Assembly (NCBI GenBank): GCA_037447655.1
Contig: JBBHKE010000596.1
Span: 9,179 to 73,178 of the forward strand
Reading direction: 5' to 3'
Length of the DNA stretch: 64,000 nucleotides
Source: Zygnema cylindricum
Taxonomy: Eukaryota; Streptophyta; Zygnematophyceae; Zygnematales; Zygnemataceae
A model generated the notes under the pieces. That model was not told the DNA's origin, searched no databases, and saw only the letters and a list, made by a program, of their open reading frames with translations. Positions within the stretch are counted from its first letter, which is position 1, and every line of letters begins with the position of its first letter. Positions 1 to 11,360 of this stretch are shown here, piece by piece. The translations under genes and the position numbers were made by a program.

Positions 1-229
1 GACTAGTTTCATCGCTAGATTCTTCTAGTGTACTTTTCGGGTATTGTGTTGAATGCTATTTCCGCGGCTGGTTTCCGGATGGTATTTTCGCGGATGAAAA
101 CTTGATACCAGAGCTGTTATGTGGCACTTAGCGATAATCGCATTATTTTTATATCGCATTACTTTGTTAATCGAATGAAATGCCATTTAACACAAAAAAG
201 CCCATGTGGTACGATGATTAAATAGTAAC

Positions 230-487
230 CATAGTTCAAAAGTAGGCGCTTTTATGGTAGGCCTTTGGTCGGCGCCTTTATCGTAAGTTGTGTTATGGGC
301 TTTTCATGTGATCTTCTTAGATCGCTACTTTGATCAGCGACCGTCCGATCGTCCGAATCTGACGGTGTAAATACAATTTTTTGGTCCGAATAGGTCCGAA
401 TACAATATGGGTCTTAAGGTCATATTGTATGTTTTGCTTACAATAGGCATATTGTATGGGCCGACTTTCACCTACTTTTGAACTATG
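230..487. mobile_element. Small inverted-repeat element, family 1, copy 1
   Basis: The ends are inverted copies of CATAGTTCAAAAGTAGG (left 230, right end 487). The inside holds an inverted pair around the word ACAATATG and has no coding capacity. The same ends and matching inner sequence recur at 11940-12383 and 27962-28808, which defines a dispersed non-autonomous family. No convincing target duplication is visible at this copy. The superfamily is unknown. Confidence 0.7.
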
Positions 488-1782
488 GTCGAGACTATAA
501 AAATATGCAATTTTTTGGTGCCGTTCCCTCGGGTCATATTTTTGGGTCGACAAAAAATAAAATCACAATTTTTTTTTGGCCTTATAGAATCAGATCCTGC
601 GAGAATCGGACGGCTTAGAATTAAGATGTCTTTTCTGAAGGATCAAAAAAAGTGAAAAACGCCCTAAGGGCATTGTTGGATTTAAACGGTATCCTTTACA
701 GCTGCCACTGTTTAAACGGTTTATTACTAAGGTTTAGACGATTAAACCATTCTTAACCTTGAAATTATTGTGCAAAATTCAAAATAACCGGTGCAAATGT
801 ATTAGTATGTATTTATGACGTTAATCATGCCGTTTTGTTTTCTCTTTCATTAATTTTACCTCAAACTTTTTCCTCTTTTTGTGCACCTTTTTAATTTTCT
901 CCTCCCCTTGTCTTCTCTTTTTTCCAAATAAAATCCTTACCCGTAGATTAAATTTAGAGTTCAAAATTAATAGTTTTGAATTCTAAGTTCAAAGTTTTAA
1001 ATGAGTTCCGAATTATTAAATGCTAGAACTCTAAACCAAAAATTTAAATCGTTGATTCAATTTTTTTTTTTAGAATTTTGGTTTCAAATCTGATCGACCT
1101 AAATTTTCAACTATGATTTCACAAAATTCATAAGTTCAGAAAATTTGAATTTTAAAATATTAATATTTACGTACTTATACCGTAAAAAGTATGTCACTTA
1201 TTTTCACGAAAAACATGAACTTCCAAACGACTGTTCAAATGGCATTTAACCGTTTAAACATTTATTTGACCCGCCGAGACGTTACCATTTCAGCCAAACT
1301 GAACCAGCTTTTTGATTAAAATTCGGTCAGTTTTCCAAATTCGTAAACGGTTGGGACAGCTTTGGTTTGTTCGTTGAATCCGAAAAAGTGAACAATTTTT
1401 TTCTGGTTTGCAAATTTCATATTCCGGTTTCAAACTGACGGTTTGATTTTGCCTCACGGAGAAATCGAGCAAAGTGGAACTGACATGTGTCAAGTGCAAG
1501 TGAAATGAAAGGTTTGTTTGGAGAAAGCTACAAAAGACCGTGAATCGTTATTAAAAGGGTGTGCCCATGTGTTAAAGTATCGTGCTTTTTATGTCGTTTT
1601 CCTCCAAAATTTACTGCGCAAGGAAGAATCAATTGTCGTACGAAAAAACTGTAAGAACCATAGTGCAATGGACGTCATCTTGCTACTTTCAATGTACTCT
1701 AGTTTTGATGTTTTTAGTACTCAGTTGGACGTTGTCCTCTTTTTCGACCCATGGGTAGGCGATTCTAACTCATAAAAAAACA
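488..1782. other. AT-rich intergenic DNA, no gene recognised
   Basis: No ORF here resembles a known family. Around 660-1270 the word TTTAAACGGT and its relatives recur on both strands, which suggests an old degraded repeat. The part at about 1555-1755 resembles 45355-45535 in several blocks (for example GCCCATGTG and TTTTCGACCCA), so it is probably a diverged dispersed repeat. Confidence 0.5.
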
Positions 1783-1818
1783 TTAACCAAAATCACCTCG
1801 AGAGGTGATTTTAGTTAA
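1783..1818. repeat. Hairpin, 16-bp stem with CGAG loop
   Basis: A left arm beginning TTAACCAAAATCACCT (1783-1798) pairs with 1803-1818 over 15 of 16 positions around a four-base loop. It lies outside any gene. It may be the fold-back centre of a dead transposon. No poly-T run follows that would mark a terminator. Confidence 0.6.
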
Positions 1819-2917
1819 AGTATCACTTTAACTACGAATTGTAAAACGTCCACACGTGTCACACGAATGTAATTTTTTTAGCACGAGAGAGAGAGAGTAC
1901 TCGCTATTTTCTTTCCTGTCCATCGCGCGCATGTATGGAAAAAATATTGTTGGGGTCTCGAACCTCCACTTTTTTTCATAACATCGTCGTCGCCTCTCCA
2001 TCGTCACGTACTACCGCTCTTTTCTCACACTTCTTGCAATAAAATACGATAATTCTGGTATGGAATGGAAGAGCTATAACAAAAAAAATTGTGAATAACT
2101 TTGGGCGTAGTTTGATAGCAGATCAAGGGATAAAAGAAAAAATAAAATCAGGTAGCCACGGAAAGTTTTGGAATTAGTGACGTCGACACTGTCACATGTG
2201 AGCATGACATCATAATGTTACAAAACTTTATAACGACAATGTCACAAAAATACTAAATATCTACAACCGACTCTATACTTGTAGACTTCACCAATTGTCA
2301 CTAGTTTTATAGTCGTCTATAACCGTTAGAAGTTGTACCTACGTCTACCACTGACACATTTCAAAGTAACGATTTCATTTTCACACATTGGAACGCACTA
2401 CAAAGAAGTGCCCAAAATCTTCTCTAGAAAACAAAGTACGAGGTTACATAGGCACAATCTCTCGGTGATAATGGTTTTTTTTTTCACTTAAAACATATTT
2501 TTCCTATGCACACTCGTTTGATTGTTATTCCGATAGTCGTGAAAAAGAGGTAAGATTCTTATTTGCCAATTGGCAGTTTCCAATGGAAAATCCAACATAT
2601 TGTCATAAGTGGTAAAAAAACATCAACACGAATAACGATACACAGTGTATAGACCCACACGTGATATATCTTTCTCTCACGTGCCAACGCTGTTTTTGGT
2701 TGGGCTTTTACTTAATGATTTCGCTCCTACAATTGAAAACAGGCACAAGAATTAAAATTATGTCTGTTTTTTAAGACACGGTGCTTGGTATTCCATATTT
2801 TTATACTGGTCATTAAAAACAAGTTTTAAAGTGATTTGCCCATACCTTCCACATTTTTAAAGAAAAAAAGATTTGTTCCAGAGCTGCAGTCCGTACTATA
2901 TCGTTAAAAAAATATTG
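1819..2917. other. Intergenic, nothing recognised
   Basis: This is AT-rich with short homopolymer runs, and the ORFs are short and unlike any known protein. A (GA)n stretch at about 1885-1898 is the only simple repeat. No tRNA, gene or transposon end could be supported. Confidence 0.4.
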
Positions 2918-4269
2918 TGGCCGACTTTATTAAAAAGCGCGATGGTAAACCATGTGAGTCGATAAGAACAAAAAGAAGTAGCATTGCTAAAACTGAAAAA
3001 CCACATAACAAGGGAAAAAACAAAAGGGAAAATCAAGGCAAAAACTACGAAAATACGAAAGGATGGCAGGGAAGTCGAAAACACCCAAAAAAGCAAAATC
3101 CAACAAATGAAACATCAAAGGAAAAAGCTAACACATAGCAAATAACCCCCAACATAACTAAAAATTTACGGAAAGCAACCACGTAAGTCCCCGAATCCCG
3201 GAGGAGCACGAGGAGGAAGTTCCGGAACACGCCGTCGATCCATAACGACAATAGACGATCGAAGTAATATAGAAGCCAACACCCGTTGTAGGGCCACGGA
3301 AAAACGTTGACGATAAAAAGAAGTAAGGACTGAAACAGGAGGGCTCCCAGGTCCTCGCCTCTCGAACGAGCGCCGACCACAAGTACGGAAAAACTCGTCC
3401 AAAGCCACACCCAAACAACCAAATATCTCGACCGCCATCGGAATGAAGCCATCCATAGCGTCCTGATGGGCATAATCACGCTCTTTCCTTTTAGTTGCGT
3501 CACGGGCAGCCACTCCCATATGCCGAGCTGCTTGGTTGACGACTGTAGTTGAGGTAGGGTTCGTCAAAACAATGTCACCAAATGTACGACGCGCACCATC
3601 AAGTAATACAAGGTCGATCCGACGCGAAGGAATAATGTGAGAGACCTCGCGACGAACAGAAAATCCCCCGTCATAAGCGATAGTAGCGATGGTGTCTCGA
3701 ATCGTGTCGTGCGCATGAATAAACTCGCCCTCGTGGGAGCAACGAAGCAAATGGACCCCATCGGGCTCGAGAACGTGGCCGTAGGAGCAAACAAGTGAGT
3801 CGAGCAAAGGTGGGTGAGGGAGGCCAAGCCGGAATCTAAGGGCAGTGGTGAACTGAGCCGGGGTGAAACAAAGAGTGGATAAGATAAGGACGGCCAATAG
3901 CCAAGCTCCAGAGCTAGGTCCGCCACAAGACAGAAAACGTGCACGCGAAGAATTGGAAGGAAGCGCCTGAAGAAGCTCAGACAACCCGTCAGAAATGGAT
4001 TCCTGAACACGTGCAACTGATGTCGTAACGAGAGTGGAAAAAATCGGCATGTCCTCGATAGAAGCCGGATTAAGAGAACGTGATGCATCTAAAAGGGACC
4101 GCTGGAAGGCGAGCTCACCATCCGAAACACGAGGAACCACGACCGCAAGAATAGGAGTGTCCCCGACCAAAAAACGAGAGACAATAGTGGAAGCAACAAG
4201 GCACCAACTCCCCAGATAGGCGATAGGAGCAACACGCGCCGTCGAGAGTAAACCCAAACGGCCAGTCAT
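2918..4269 (-). mobile_element. 5'-truncated LINE (non-LTR retrotransposon), copy 1
   Basis: The - strand carries the last 367 codons of a reverse transcriptase ORF (4269-3166) and a 3' UTR down to about 2918. The body matches the element at 34600-35977 along its whole length, including the 3' UTR, which confirms a dispersed family. The element is 5'-truncated just inside the RT thumb region, as LINEs usually are, and the junction at 4269 falls directly after the ORF's first codons. The 3' end lies near an AATAAAG motif (- strand), with no long poly-A. Confidence 0.75.
3166..4269 (-). CDS. LINE ORF2 C-terminal fragment (RT thumb, zinc-knuckle region, endonuclease-like domain)
   Basis: The protein starts with LGLLSTARVAPIAYLGSW, the pattern typical of the end of a non-LTR reverse transcriptase. 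Near residues 150-190 it has RLGLPHPPLLDSLVCSYGH followed by LLRCSHEGE, like the Cys/His-rich segment after the RT in many LINEs. Next comes RRIDLVLLDGARRTFGDIVL with later K residues (about 215-265), which resembles the PD-(D/E)XK nuclease module of some LINE ORF2 proteins (inference). The reading frame is open for 367 codons although the RT catalytic part is missing, so the copy is either fairly young or still intact in this part. The first ATG is probably an accident of the truncation point. Its paralogue at 34.6 kb is frameshifted. Confidence 0.7.
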   Translation of the reverse strand: MTGRLGLLSTARVAPIAYLGSWCLVASTIVSRFLVGDTPILAVVVPRVSDGELAFQRSLLDASRSLNPASIEDMPIFSTLVTTSVARVQESISDGLSELLQALPSNSSRARFLSCGGPSSGAWLLAVLILSTLCFTPAQFTTALRFRLGLPHPPLLDSLVCSYGHVLEPDGVHLLRCSHEGEFIHAHDTIRDTIATIAYDGGFSVRREVSHIIPSRRIDLVLLDGARRTFGDIVLTNPTSTTVVNQAARHMGVAARDATKRKERDYAHQDAMDGFIPMAVEIFGCLGVALDEFFRTCGRRSFERRGPGSPPVSVLTSFYRQRFSVALQRVLASILLRSSIVVMDRRRVPELPPRAPPGFGDLRGCFP

Positions 4270-4425
4270 TTTATTTGCAAATGTATATTGTATGATTTCT
4301 CATTTTCATTTGATGTAGTGTTAGGTAACACCAGAATATTAAAGTATGGTTATATAATATGTGTGTCCTCTGCGAACAAAAAAAATTACGCCCATATAAC
4401 GTATATATTGTATTTCTGTAGCAAT

Positions 4426-6300
4426 CCCTCCCCCTCACCCCTATCCCAATCCCTCTCTCCTATCCCTATCACTCTCCCACTCCCTCTCCACTCCCTTTTT
4501 GTCTCTCTCCGTGTCTTTATCCCTCTCCCTCTCTCTTTTTTCCCTCTCCCTCTCCTCACCTTTTTGCTTTCTCTCTCTTTTTTATTCTCCCTCTCTCTCT
4601 TTCTCAATTTCTCCCCTCTAGTTTGTCCCTCATTTTGTTACCCTCTCTCTCTCCCCTTCTTTTTTTACCCAATTTCCCCCCCTCCTTCTCCTCCGCCCTT
4701 TTCTCTCTCCCTCTATCGCTTTCTCATTTTCTCCCCTTTATTTTGTCCCTCACTAAGCTACCAAACTGTTTTTTTCTGTTTCTCTCTCCCTCTCTTTTTC
4801 CCTCTCCCTCTCCCTCTCCTTCTCCCTCTCTCTTCAAAAGATTCTTCCTTCTGTTATGTCTCTCATTTGGTTGCCGAACTATTTTTTCTTATTTCCTTTT
4901 CTCTCTCTCTCTCTCTTTTCACCTCCCTCTCCATCTCCTCTCTCTTTTGTTCCACTCTTCCTATTCTTCTCCACTCTCTTATTTCTCCCTCGCCCTCTCC
5001 CTCTCCTCTTGTTTTTCCATTCTCTAACTCTCTCATTCTTTCTCTCCTATCCAAATCTTTCTCCTCTCCCTTTTCATTTCCCTCTGCATATTTTTCTCAT
5101 ACTCTATCTTTTTCAATTTCCCCTATTGTTTTATTTGTCCCTCCTTCCCTCCCTCCCTCCCTCCCTCTCTCCCTCCCTCCCTCCCTCCCTTTTCCAGTTC
5201 CTTTCTGTCATACTCTGTCTCCCGTTCTCTCCCTCATCCTCTCCCTCTCTCTCTCTCTCTCTCTCCCACATTCAATTCCTTTCTCCTCTTTCTCCTCTCC
5301 ATCTCCAATTGCCACTAACTTTTCTTTTCCCTCTCCCTCATGTAAACTTTCCTCCCTTATTTTGTCCCTCATTAAATGTTGTGTATTTTTTCTCTCTTCT
5401 CTCCCTCTCCCTTTCCCTCTCTCTCACCTTTTTTTTCTTTTTGCCTCTCCAATTTATTCTCCTTTTCTCTCTTTCTCAATTTGTGCCCCAATTTTGTCCG
5501 TCGTTAGGCGGCTAAGTTGTCTTTACGTTTTTCTATACCTCTCCAATTCTCTCATACTTTCTTTCTCCCTCTCCATGTCATTAGGCATGTCATTTTGTCC
5601 CTCATTAGGCTGCTGAGCTATCTTTTCTCGTTTCTCTCTTTTTTTTCCTCTCCCTCTCCCTCCCCTCCCCCCTCTCCCCCCTCTCCCCTCTCCTCCCCCT
5701 CCCCCCCTCCCTCCCCCCCTCCCCCCCTCACTCTCCCTCTTCCCTCTCTCTCTCCCCTCTCTCTCAAACGCTTACCCGCTCCCTCCCTCTCTCTCTTCAC
5801 TCTTTTTTTTCTTCCACTCCCTTTCTTCTCCCTCTCCATGTCATCTCCCTTTTTCTTTCTCTTTCTCGCTTTGACTAAATTTCTTCTCGATACTATGTCC
5901 CTCATTAGCCTGCTATGCTTTTTCGCGAATAATTTAATCTTTCTCTCTTGATTTTTATTCGCGCTAATTCTCGGTGGTTCTTATTTACCTCTACCTCGGT
6001 CCATTTCTTTCTCTCACACTAACCTCTTTCTCAATTTTTATTCACACTAATTTCTGGTGGTTCCTATTTACCTTTACGTCTCTCCCTCTTTTTCCCTCTC
6101 ACTTTCCTTTTCTTTCTTACACCCTTTCACTGTCCCTCGTTCTTTTACACTCATTCTTTCTCTTGCGTACTCTCTTCCTCTCTTTTTTTTATACACTTTC
6201 TCTCTCTTTCTCATTCTTCTACTGTCACACTATACTTTCAGTTTATTTTTGATACTACTATCATTTTTTTATTTTTTTTGTACTCTCTAATTTCAATGAC
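4426..6300. repeat. Long pyrimidine-rich (CCCTCT)n-like tract
   Basis: About 1.9 kb is almost pure C/T on the + strand, with recurring CCCTCTC words and a CCTCCCTC run at 5143-5190. Long Ser/Leu/Phe/Pro-rich ORFs here (for example 4288-5616) are compositional artefacts. A matching purine tract ends at the assembly gap near 10212, and the two tracts are the outer arms of the large palindrome described below. An H-DNA (triplex) tendency is expected of such mirror-rich polypyrimidine. Confidence 0.85.
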
Positions 6301-6820
6301 CATGTGAATCTTCTCTTCGTATTTTTATCTTCCAATGTTAGTTTATTTTTATCTACCTTCACTTCTCTCTCACTAATTTTTTTTTTTTTTTTAATGTTTT
6401 TTTTCCCTAAATACAATAAAACACGTGAACACAAAAAGATGGTGGCTAAGCAGGGAATGTTGAAAAAGATAAGGGATACGTCTAGGACTTAGGTCTCAAT
6501 CTTGTTGTCATGAAAACACTTCTTGGAAAAAGACATAAAAAATCATTGGGTTACCCATACCCACAAAGAGTCACTAGAAGACTTAGGAGTACTTCTATCG
6601 ATTTAAAAAAACTAGATGAAAATATGCACCAGCATCAGAGATATCATTGTACGCGACAACATTCGCAAAACGATGTCCGAATATGGTGGTGAGTTTCGTG
6701 ATAAACAGGGTCATGCTATAAAACTGAAAATTTTAAACTGGTGAGTACAACTTTTTCAATAAAAAACACAATATCGTTGTATGAGCATAAAAAAAAATTT
6801 AAAAATATAGTCCCAAAAAA

Positions 6821-6938
6821 TATGAACATATTGAATAGATAACACATCACATGAGAATGTCAAAAAAGAGGTTTGAATCTATGAACATATTGAATAGATA
6901 ACACATCACATGAGAATGTCAAAAAAGAGGTTTGAATC
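6821..6938. repeat. Exact tandem duplication, 2 x 59 bp
   Basis: The unit beginning TATGAACATATTGAATAG (6821-6879) is repeated without change at 6880-6938. It has no counterpart in the right palindrome arm, so it arose after the arms separated. Confidence 0.9.
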
Positions 6939-7688
6939 TAGTAAACCTGCTTCCTGTCTAAAACCTTTTTTTGTTTTTGTTAATGTGTTTCACTATTTTG
7001 TTTTTTTTTCTATATTTGTGACCCCAACTCTATCATTTTTTTTGTTTCTTCTTTCATGTTTTTCCGAATTGGCCACGTTCATTATTCATTTTTTTTTTAT
7101 CAGTTTTGTTTTTATTTTTTATTTTTTTCTCTATGCCACTTATACGTTTTTTATTGCCTTTTTTTTCTCCACCATATATATACATATATTTTTGTTGTAT
7201 TTTTTAACACTCAATTTTTTTACTTATGTATGTATGTATATATAATATCTTGTAAAAGTAGATTCTTATCTCTCTCTATGTGTTGACCGAGTGAATTTAA
7301 TGAAGATTTGGTGGAAAAAAAGATGAAACACACGTGATGGTTAATATTGAAATGTGAGAATGTTAGGCTTTCACGGAGATGAGCATGTTTAAATATGTTA
7401 ACGCTGCTCTTGGAAGATACTGTATGACTTTGATGGTTAGGCTAACATATGGTGAGATTGCTCGCATCGAATCGCTGATGTTGATACTCACAAATCGAAG
7501 TATGAGCTATCCAATGAGGGATTTACTTGACAAAATCCTAGGTGTGTTTCCTGTAGTTCTAACCATCTTCACCCTAATCTAATTTTTTCCCCTTGTTTTT
7601 ATATTTTTCCTTTTTTTCTCAAACTCATTTCTTGTTATTTGATTCCCTATCCCCTACATTTTATTTTGCAGTAGTATGATATTGTACT

Positions 7689-7946
7689 GTGCCAAAGCAC
7701 ATAACCATAAATCCGTTTTCCCTTAATGGTTTGGGGAGTCCAAAGTCTATCAAAGTGACCGTGAAAAATGACGGGAAAATTACGTTTTTCGACAATTGCG
7801 GAGGACATAATATGTGCGAAAAATTAAGACGTGTTTTAGAGGCTAAAAATACAATTTTACATTTTTTCATGCCATGTACGACGTATTTAGTTCAACCCAC
7901 GGATTCTGTCGTGATCTCCAAAAATACAAAAAAAACAGGAAAATGA
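7689..7946 (+). pseudogene. DDE transposase fragment, pogo/Tigger (Tc1-mariner) type
   Basis: An 85-residue frame contains FFDNCGGHNMCEKL and then FFMPCTTYLVQPTDSVVI. This matches the second catalytic Asp (DN..GH) and the 'P..T..L.QP.D..VI' block shared by DDE_1 transposases of the pogo/Tigger kind. The upstream first Asp region, the DNA-binding domain and the continuation after residue 85 are missing or frame-broken, so this is a remnant. A more decayed copy lies on the - strand at about 8130-8400 in the other palindrome arm. Confidence 0.65.
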
Positions 7947-8039
7947 AAATTGAAAACAGAAAACAAAGAAAACATATAGACAAAATAGTGGGAAATGTGG
8001 ACTTTCATCATGTGGACCTCAACTTCGAAAGAATTCTTT

Positions 8040-8400
8040 TCCCGATCCAACAAACGTACTAGACCATCGTGTTTTGGTTTCAACCCAAATCTTACTTTTT
8101 ATAACTTGCATTTTTCACATTTCCCAATGTTTTGTCTATACATCTTTGATTTTGGAGATCACGAAGGAATCCGCGGGTTAAACTAGATGTATCGCACACA
8201 TCGGGAAAAAATGTAAAATTGTATTTTTAGCTATTAAAACACGTGTTAATTTTCCGAACATATTATGCTCGCCACAATTGTTTAAAAACATAATTTTTTG
8301 TCGTCTTCCGCGATCATACGCCTTGGACTCCCTAAACTATTGAAAGGAAACACTTATATTGTTCCATAATTTCATACAATTTTTTTTTCCTTCCAGTTCG
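8040..8400 (-). pseudogene. Second, decayed pogo-type transposase fragment (right palindrome arm)
   Basis: Read on the - strand, this segment mirrors 7689-7946, with the exact 28-base match at 8205-8232 and further matches around GGAGTCCAA and ACACGTGTTTTA. Several stops and indels interrupt it. It is the inverted partner of the + strand fragment. Confidence 0.6.
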
Positions 8401-9589
8401 ATATCATACACTTGGAAAGTAAAATAGAGAAGAGGGAACCAAATAACGAGAATGAAATATGAGTTTGAGAAAAGAAAATATACAAAACCGAAAGGAAATT
8501 TTTTGATTAGGTGAAGAAAGATTGAACATGAAGAAACACACCTCAGATCTTTTCAAGTAAATTTGTTATTGGATAACCCTCATTTTGATTTGTAAATATC
8601 GACACTGGTGACAGTTTTTTGACCACCCGTTAGCGTGACCATCAAAGTCATTGGGTGGGTGACTTACAGAAGAAACGTCAGCATATTTAACATGCTCATC
8701 TCTGCGAAAGCTAACGTTCTCCTATTGTCGATATTAACAATCACGTGTCTTTTACTTATACATTCCACCAATTTTTTGATAAATTCACCTGATCACCACA
8801 AGGAGAGAAACATGAATGTAGTTTTAGATATAATTCACATAAATAAAAACAATGAGTGTTAAAGAATACAAAAAAAAGGAAAAGATGGTGGAAAAAAAGA
8901 GGCGATAAGAAAGGTGTAAGTGATATGGGAAGAACGAGAGAAATACAAAACAAAAATGATGAAAAGCAACGGATTATGAATATAACCAATTTGATAAAAT
9001 ATACAGGAAGTAAAAAGGAGAGGGATGGAGTGGAAGTCGAATAAAACGATAAAAAATAACAAAATAACAAAACACATAACCAAACAAAAAAAAAGGTTTC
9101 CACTAGGTAGTAAGTTTTACCATCCAATGGTGTATGCGGCTTTCTTCTCAATATGTTTTTCTTCTCCGAGACTACATTGTAGCTTTTTTTTTTGTGCTTG
9201 TACAACCATGTTGTGTTTTTTTCGTAAATGTTATACCCGCCGTTTTGAAATTTTCGACTCTATAGCGTGACCGTCCTTAGCAAAAAACTCATCACCATGT
9301 TCGGATGTTGTCACGTGCAATGATACTTAGGTTGTTGGTGGACATTTTCATCTCAGTTTTTTGAATAATAAAAGTCATCTGCTAACTCTTTGTGGATATG
9401 GGTAACCCGAGGTGTCTCTTTACGTCACTTTCCAATAAGAGTTCATAACATTAACACATCGAGACCGGAAGCCTGAAGATGACAACGTCCTCGACGTATC
9501 CCTTATCCCTTTAAACGTTTTCTCCCTCCATAACCATCATCTCCTTGCTTTCACATATTCTATGGTGTCTGTATTCAAGGTGGGAGGGA

Positions 9590-10212
9590 GGAGAAAAAAA
9601 AGGAAAGAGAGAATGGAAAAAGACAAGGATGGAAAAGGAGAAGGAGAGAGTGAGAGAACAGTGAAAGTAGATTAGAACCAGCTAAGAATTATAGTGAATA
9701 AAAACAAAAAGACAAAGATTTACATGGTCATTGAAATAAATATGTCACAAAAAAGAAAAAAAGAAAGTGACATCAAAAAGCAAATTCAAAAAAAGTGTAA
9801 CAATAAGAGAGTGAGAAAGAGAGAGAGGGGGTGTTAAAAAATGAAAAGAGATAAAAATAGAGGGAGAGAATGTGCAAGATAGAGAGAGAGTGAGGGAGGA
9901 GAAAAAAGAGTAAAAAATAGAGGGAGAGAGAAAGAGTGTAAGAGCGAGAGGGAAAGTGGGAGAGAAAGACAAAAAGAGAAGTAGAGGTAAATGGGAACAA
10001 TTCTGAAATCAGTGGGAATAAAAATGGAGAGAGAAAATTAAATCATTCACAAAAATCAATGAGAACAGAAAATCAAGGTTTAACAAAAATAAATTAGCTC
10101 GAATTAGAAAAAATCCATGATAAAAAGTTATTAAATTAAGAAGGGAGAGGGAGAGGGAGAGAGAGAGGGAGAGAGGGAGAGGAGAGGGAGAGAGGGAGAG
10201 AGGGAGGGAAGG
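9590..10212. repeat. Purine-rich (GA)n/(GAGGGA)n tract
   Basis: This is the mirror of the pyrimidine tract in the left arm. It stops at the run of Ns, so its true length is unknown. It is less than half as long as the left tract, which may reflect assembly collapse and not biology. Confidence 0.8.
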
Positions 10213-10222
10213 NNNNNNNNNN
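10213..10222. other. Assembly gap (10 N)
   Basis: Ten undetermined bases follow the purine-rich tract directly. A fixed run of ten Ns usually marks a gap of unknown size. Confidence 0.98.
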
Positions 10223-10717
10223 TTTACTGTTTTTTACGCCGCCACTGCCAACCCTGCCAGCCAAGGCTGGCAAAACCTCGCATCGCCGCCTGTTTTCTAC
10301 GTCAAGATACGCAGTTTTGAATTCTTCAAAAACGAAAAAGTGCATTCCGAACATGATGTCCGATGGCGGACGGCAGTTGCAGACTGGTTTTTCGCAGCTG
10401 TCGAGTTTTGACGCATAGAACTGCATCTTTTGTCCGCCGCTACGCTCCAAAACGGTCGGAACCGACCGTCCCAACCGTCACCGCCGCATTTTTTGTCATT
10501 TTATAAAATTTGGCGTACGGATCCCAAAATTTATGACATCGTTTTCCCATTTTTCCAAGTGTGAACCACGCAATAGAGTTGGTTGTACGATAACAAAATT
10601 TATTAATGGAACGCCACCCGAAACGGTACAGTTTTTTACATGTTTTTAATAGGGGGATCCAAATTAGGAATGTTTTGAATTGGAGTCGATTCACACGATT
10701 AGAGGGGGGATGTGGAG
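10223..10717. other. Intergenic with a dispersed-repeat fragment
   Basis: No gene is recognised. The segment 10588-10622 (TTGTACGATAACAAAATTT and on through TGGAACGCCACCC) recurs with few changes at about 22423-22459, so it is the edge of a dispersed repeat. Confidence 0.5.
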
Positions 10718-11200
10718 TAGAGGTCGCAAAAGTCAATATTTTAGATACCCGAATCGGACATTTGTTTTTTTCAAAATATTAACACTCGAAATCCGGCCGG
10801 GTTATTTCACGCTCATAAATTGTTGCCCGGTACGCGATATGCGTTTACAAACAAAAAAGTTAACCGAAACTCGATATGTCGCAACTACTCGTATGCGCCC
10901 ATGCCCGAATCAGTACAAAATTAGTGATACATCTCCCTTATACCTTCAACGATACCTAGAGTACAAAGTACAATAATGTTGGAAAATATGGACACTAAAA
11001 TATAGTTTTGTAGTGGAATGTACATACAAAACCTTCCATTTTGTTCGTTTTCTGCTTACCCGGCCGTACTCGAATTTTGTTTTTTTTTGTTTTCTCTGTG
11101 TCACCGGCCTCCAAAATTTTGCACCTGAATCCGTTCCGGATCTGAGGCGGCTGGCCAGGTACGGATCAGGTAAGATTCAGGTCTCTAATTGCGACCTCTG
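10718..11200. mobile_element. hAT-like non-autonomous element, copy 1
   Basis: The ends are (T)AGAGGTCGCAAA and TTGCGACCTCTG, inverted. The roughly 480-bp interior, rich in ACCCG/GTTAACCG words, aligns along its length with 44687-45150. The first base of the left end has changed from C to T. The 8-bp flanks match poorly here, which fits an older insertion. The CAGAGGTCG terminus and the 8-bp duplication at the sister copy point to the hAT superfamily. Confidence 0.7.
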
Positions 11201-11360
11201 ATGAAGGATTACATCGTGGAATCGGTTAGCTGTTGATTGGACACTTTATCGCGCCGATGCAAACATATCGGTATCGCTGTTGAGTTAGTTATTTCGGTTC
11301 GCATCTGTACCGTCTGTCTTTGGACGTACAAGCTGTGTACCAAACAGCTAATCGCTACAG

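Larger units (their letters stand above)
5900..10135. repeat. Giant imperfect palindrome (inverted repeat), centre near 8034
   Basis: The left arm (about 5900-8033) reappears reverse-complemented in the right arm (about 8034-10135). Anchors are 7841-7868 with 8205-8232 (exact), 7370-7460 with 8600-8710, 6640-6740 with 9240-9310, 6460-6560 with 9400-9510, and 5980-6120 with 9940-10060. Pair midpoints cluster around 7990-8040. The centre holds AAAGAATTCTTT (8028-8039) with essentially no spacer. The arms have diverged by substitutions and indels, so the structure is old. Both arms contain pogo-type transposase remnants pointing at the centre. Confidence 0.85.

Noticed and set aside
4288-6290. 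Long ORFs (up to 442 codons) rich in Ser, Leu, Phe and Pro
   Set aside because: They are produced by the pyrimidine-rich simple repeat; all frames are open by composition and no domain is visible.
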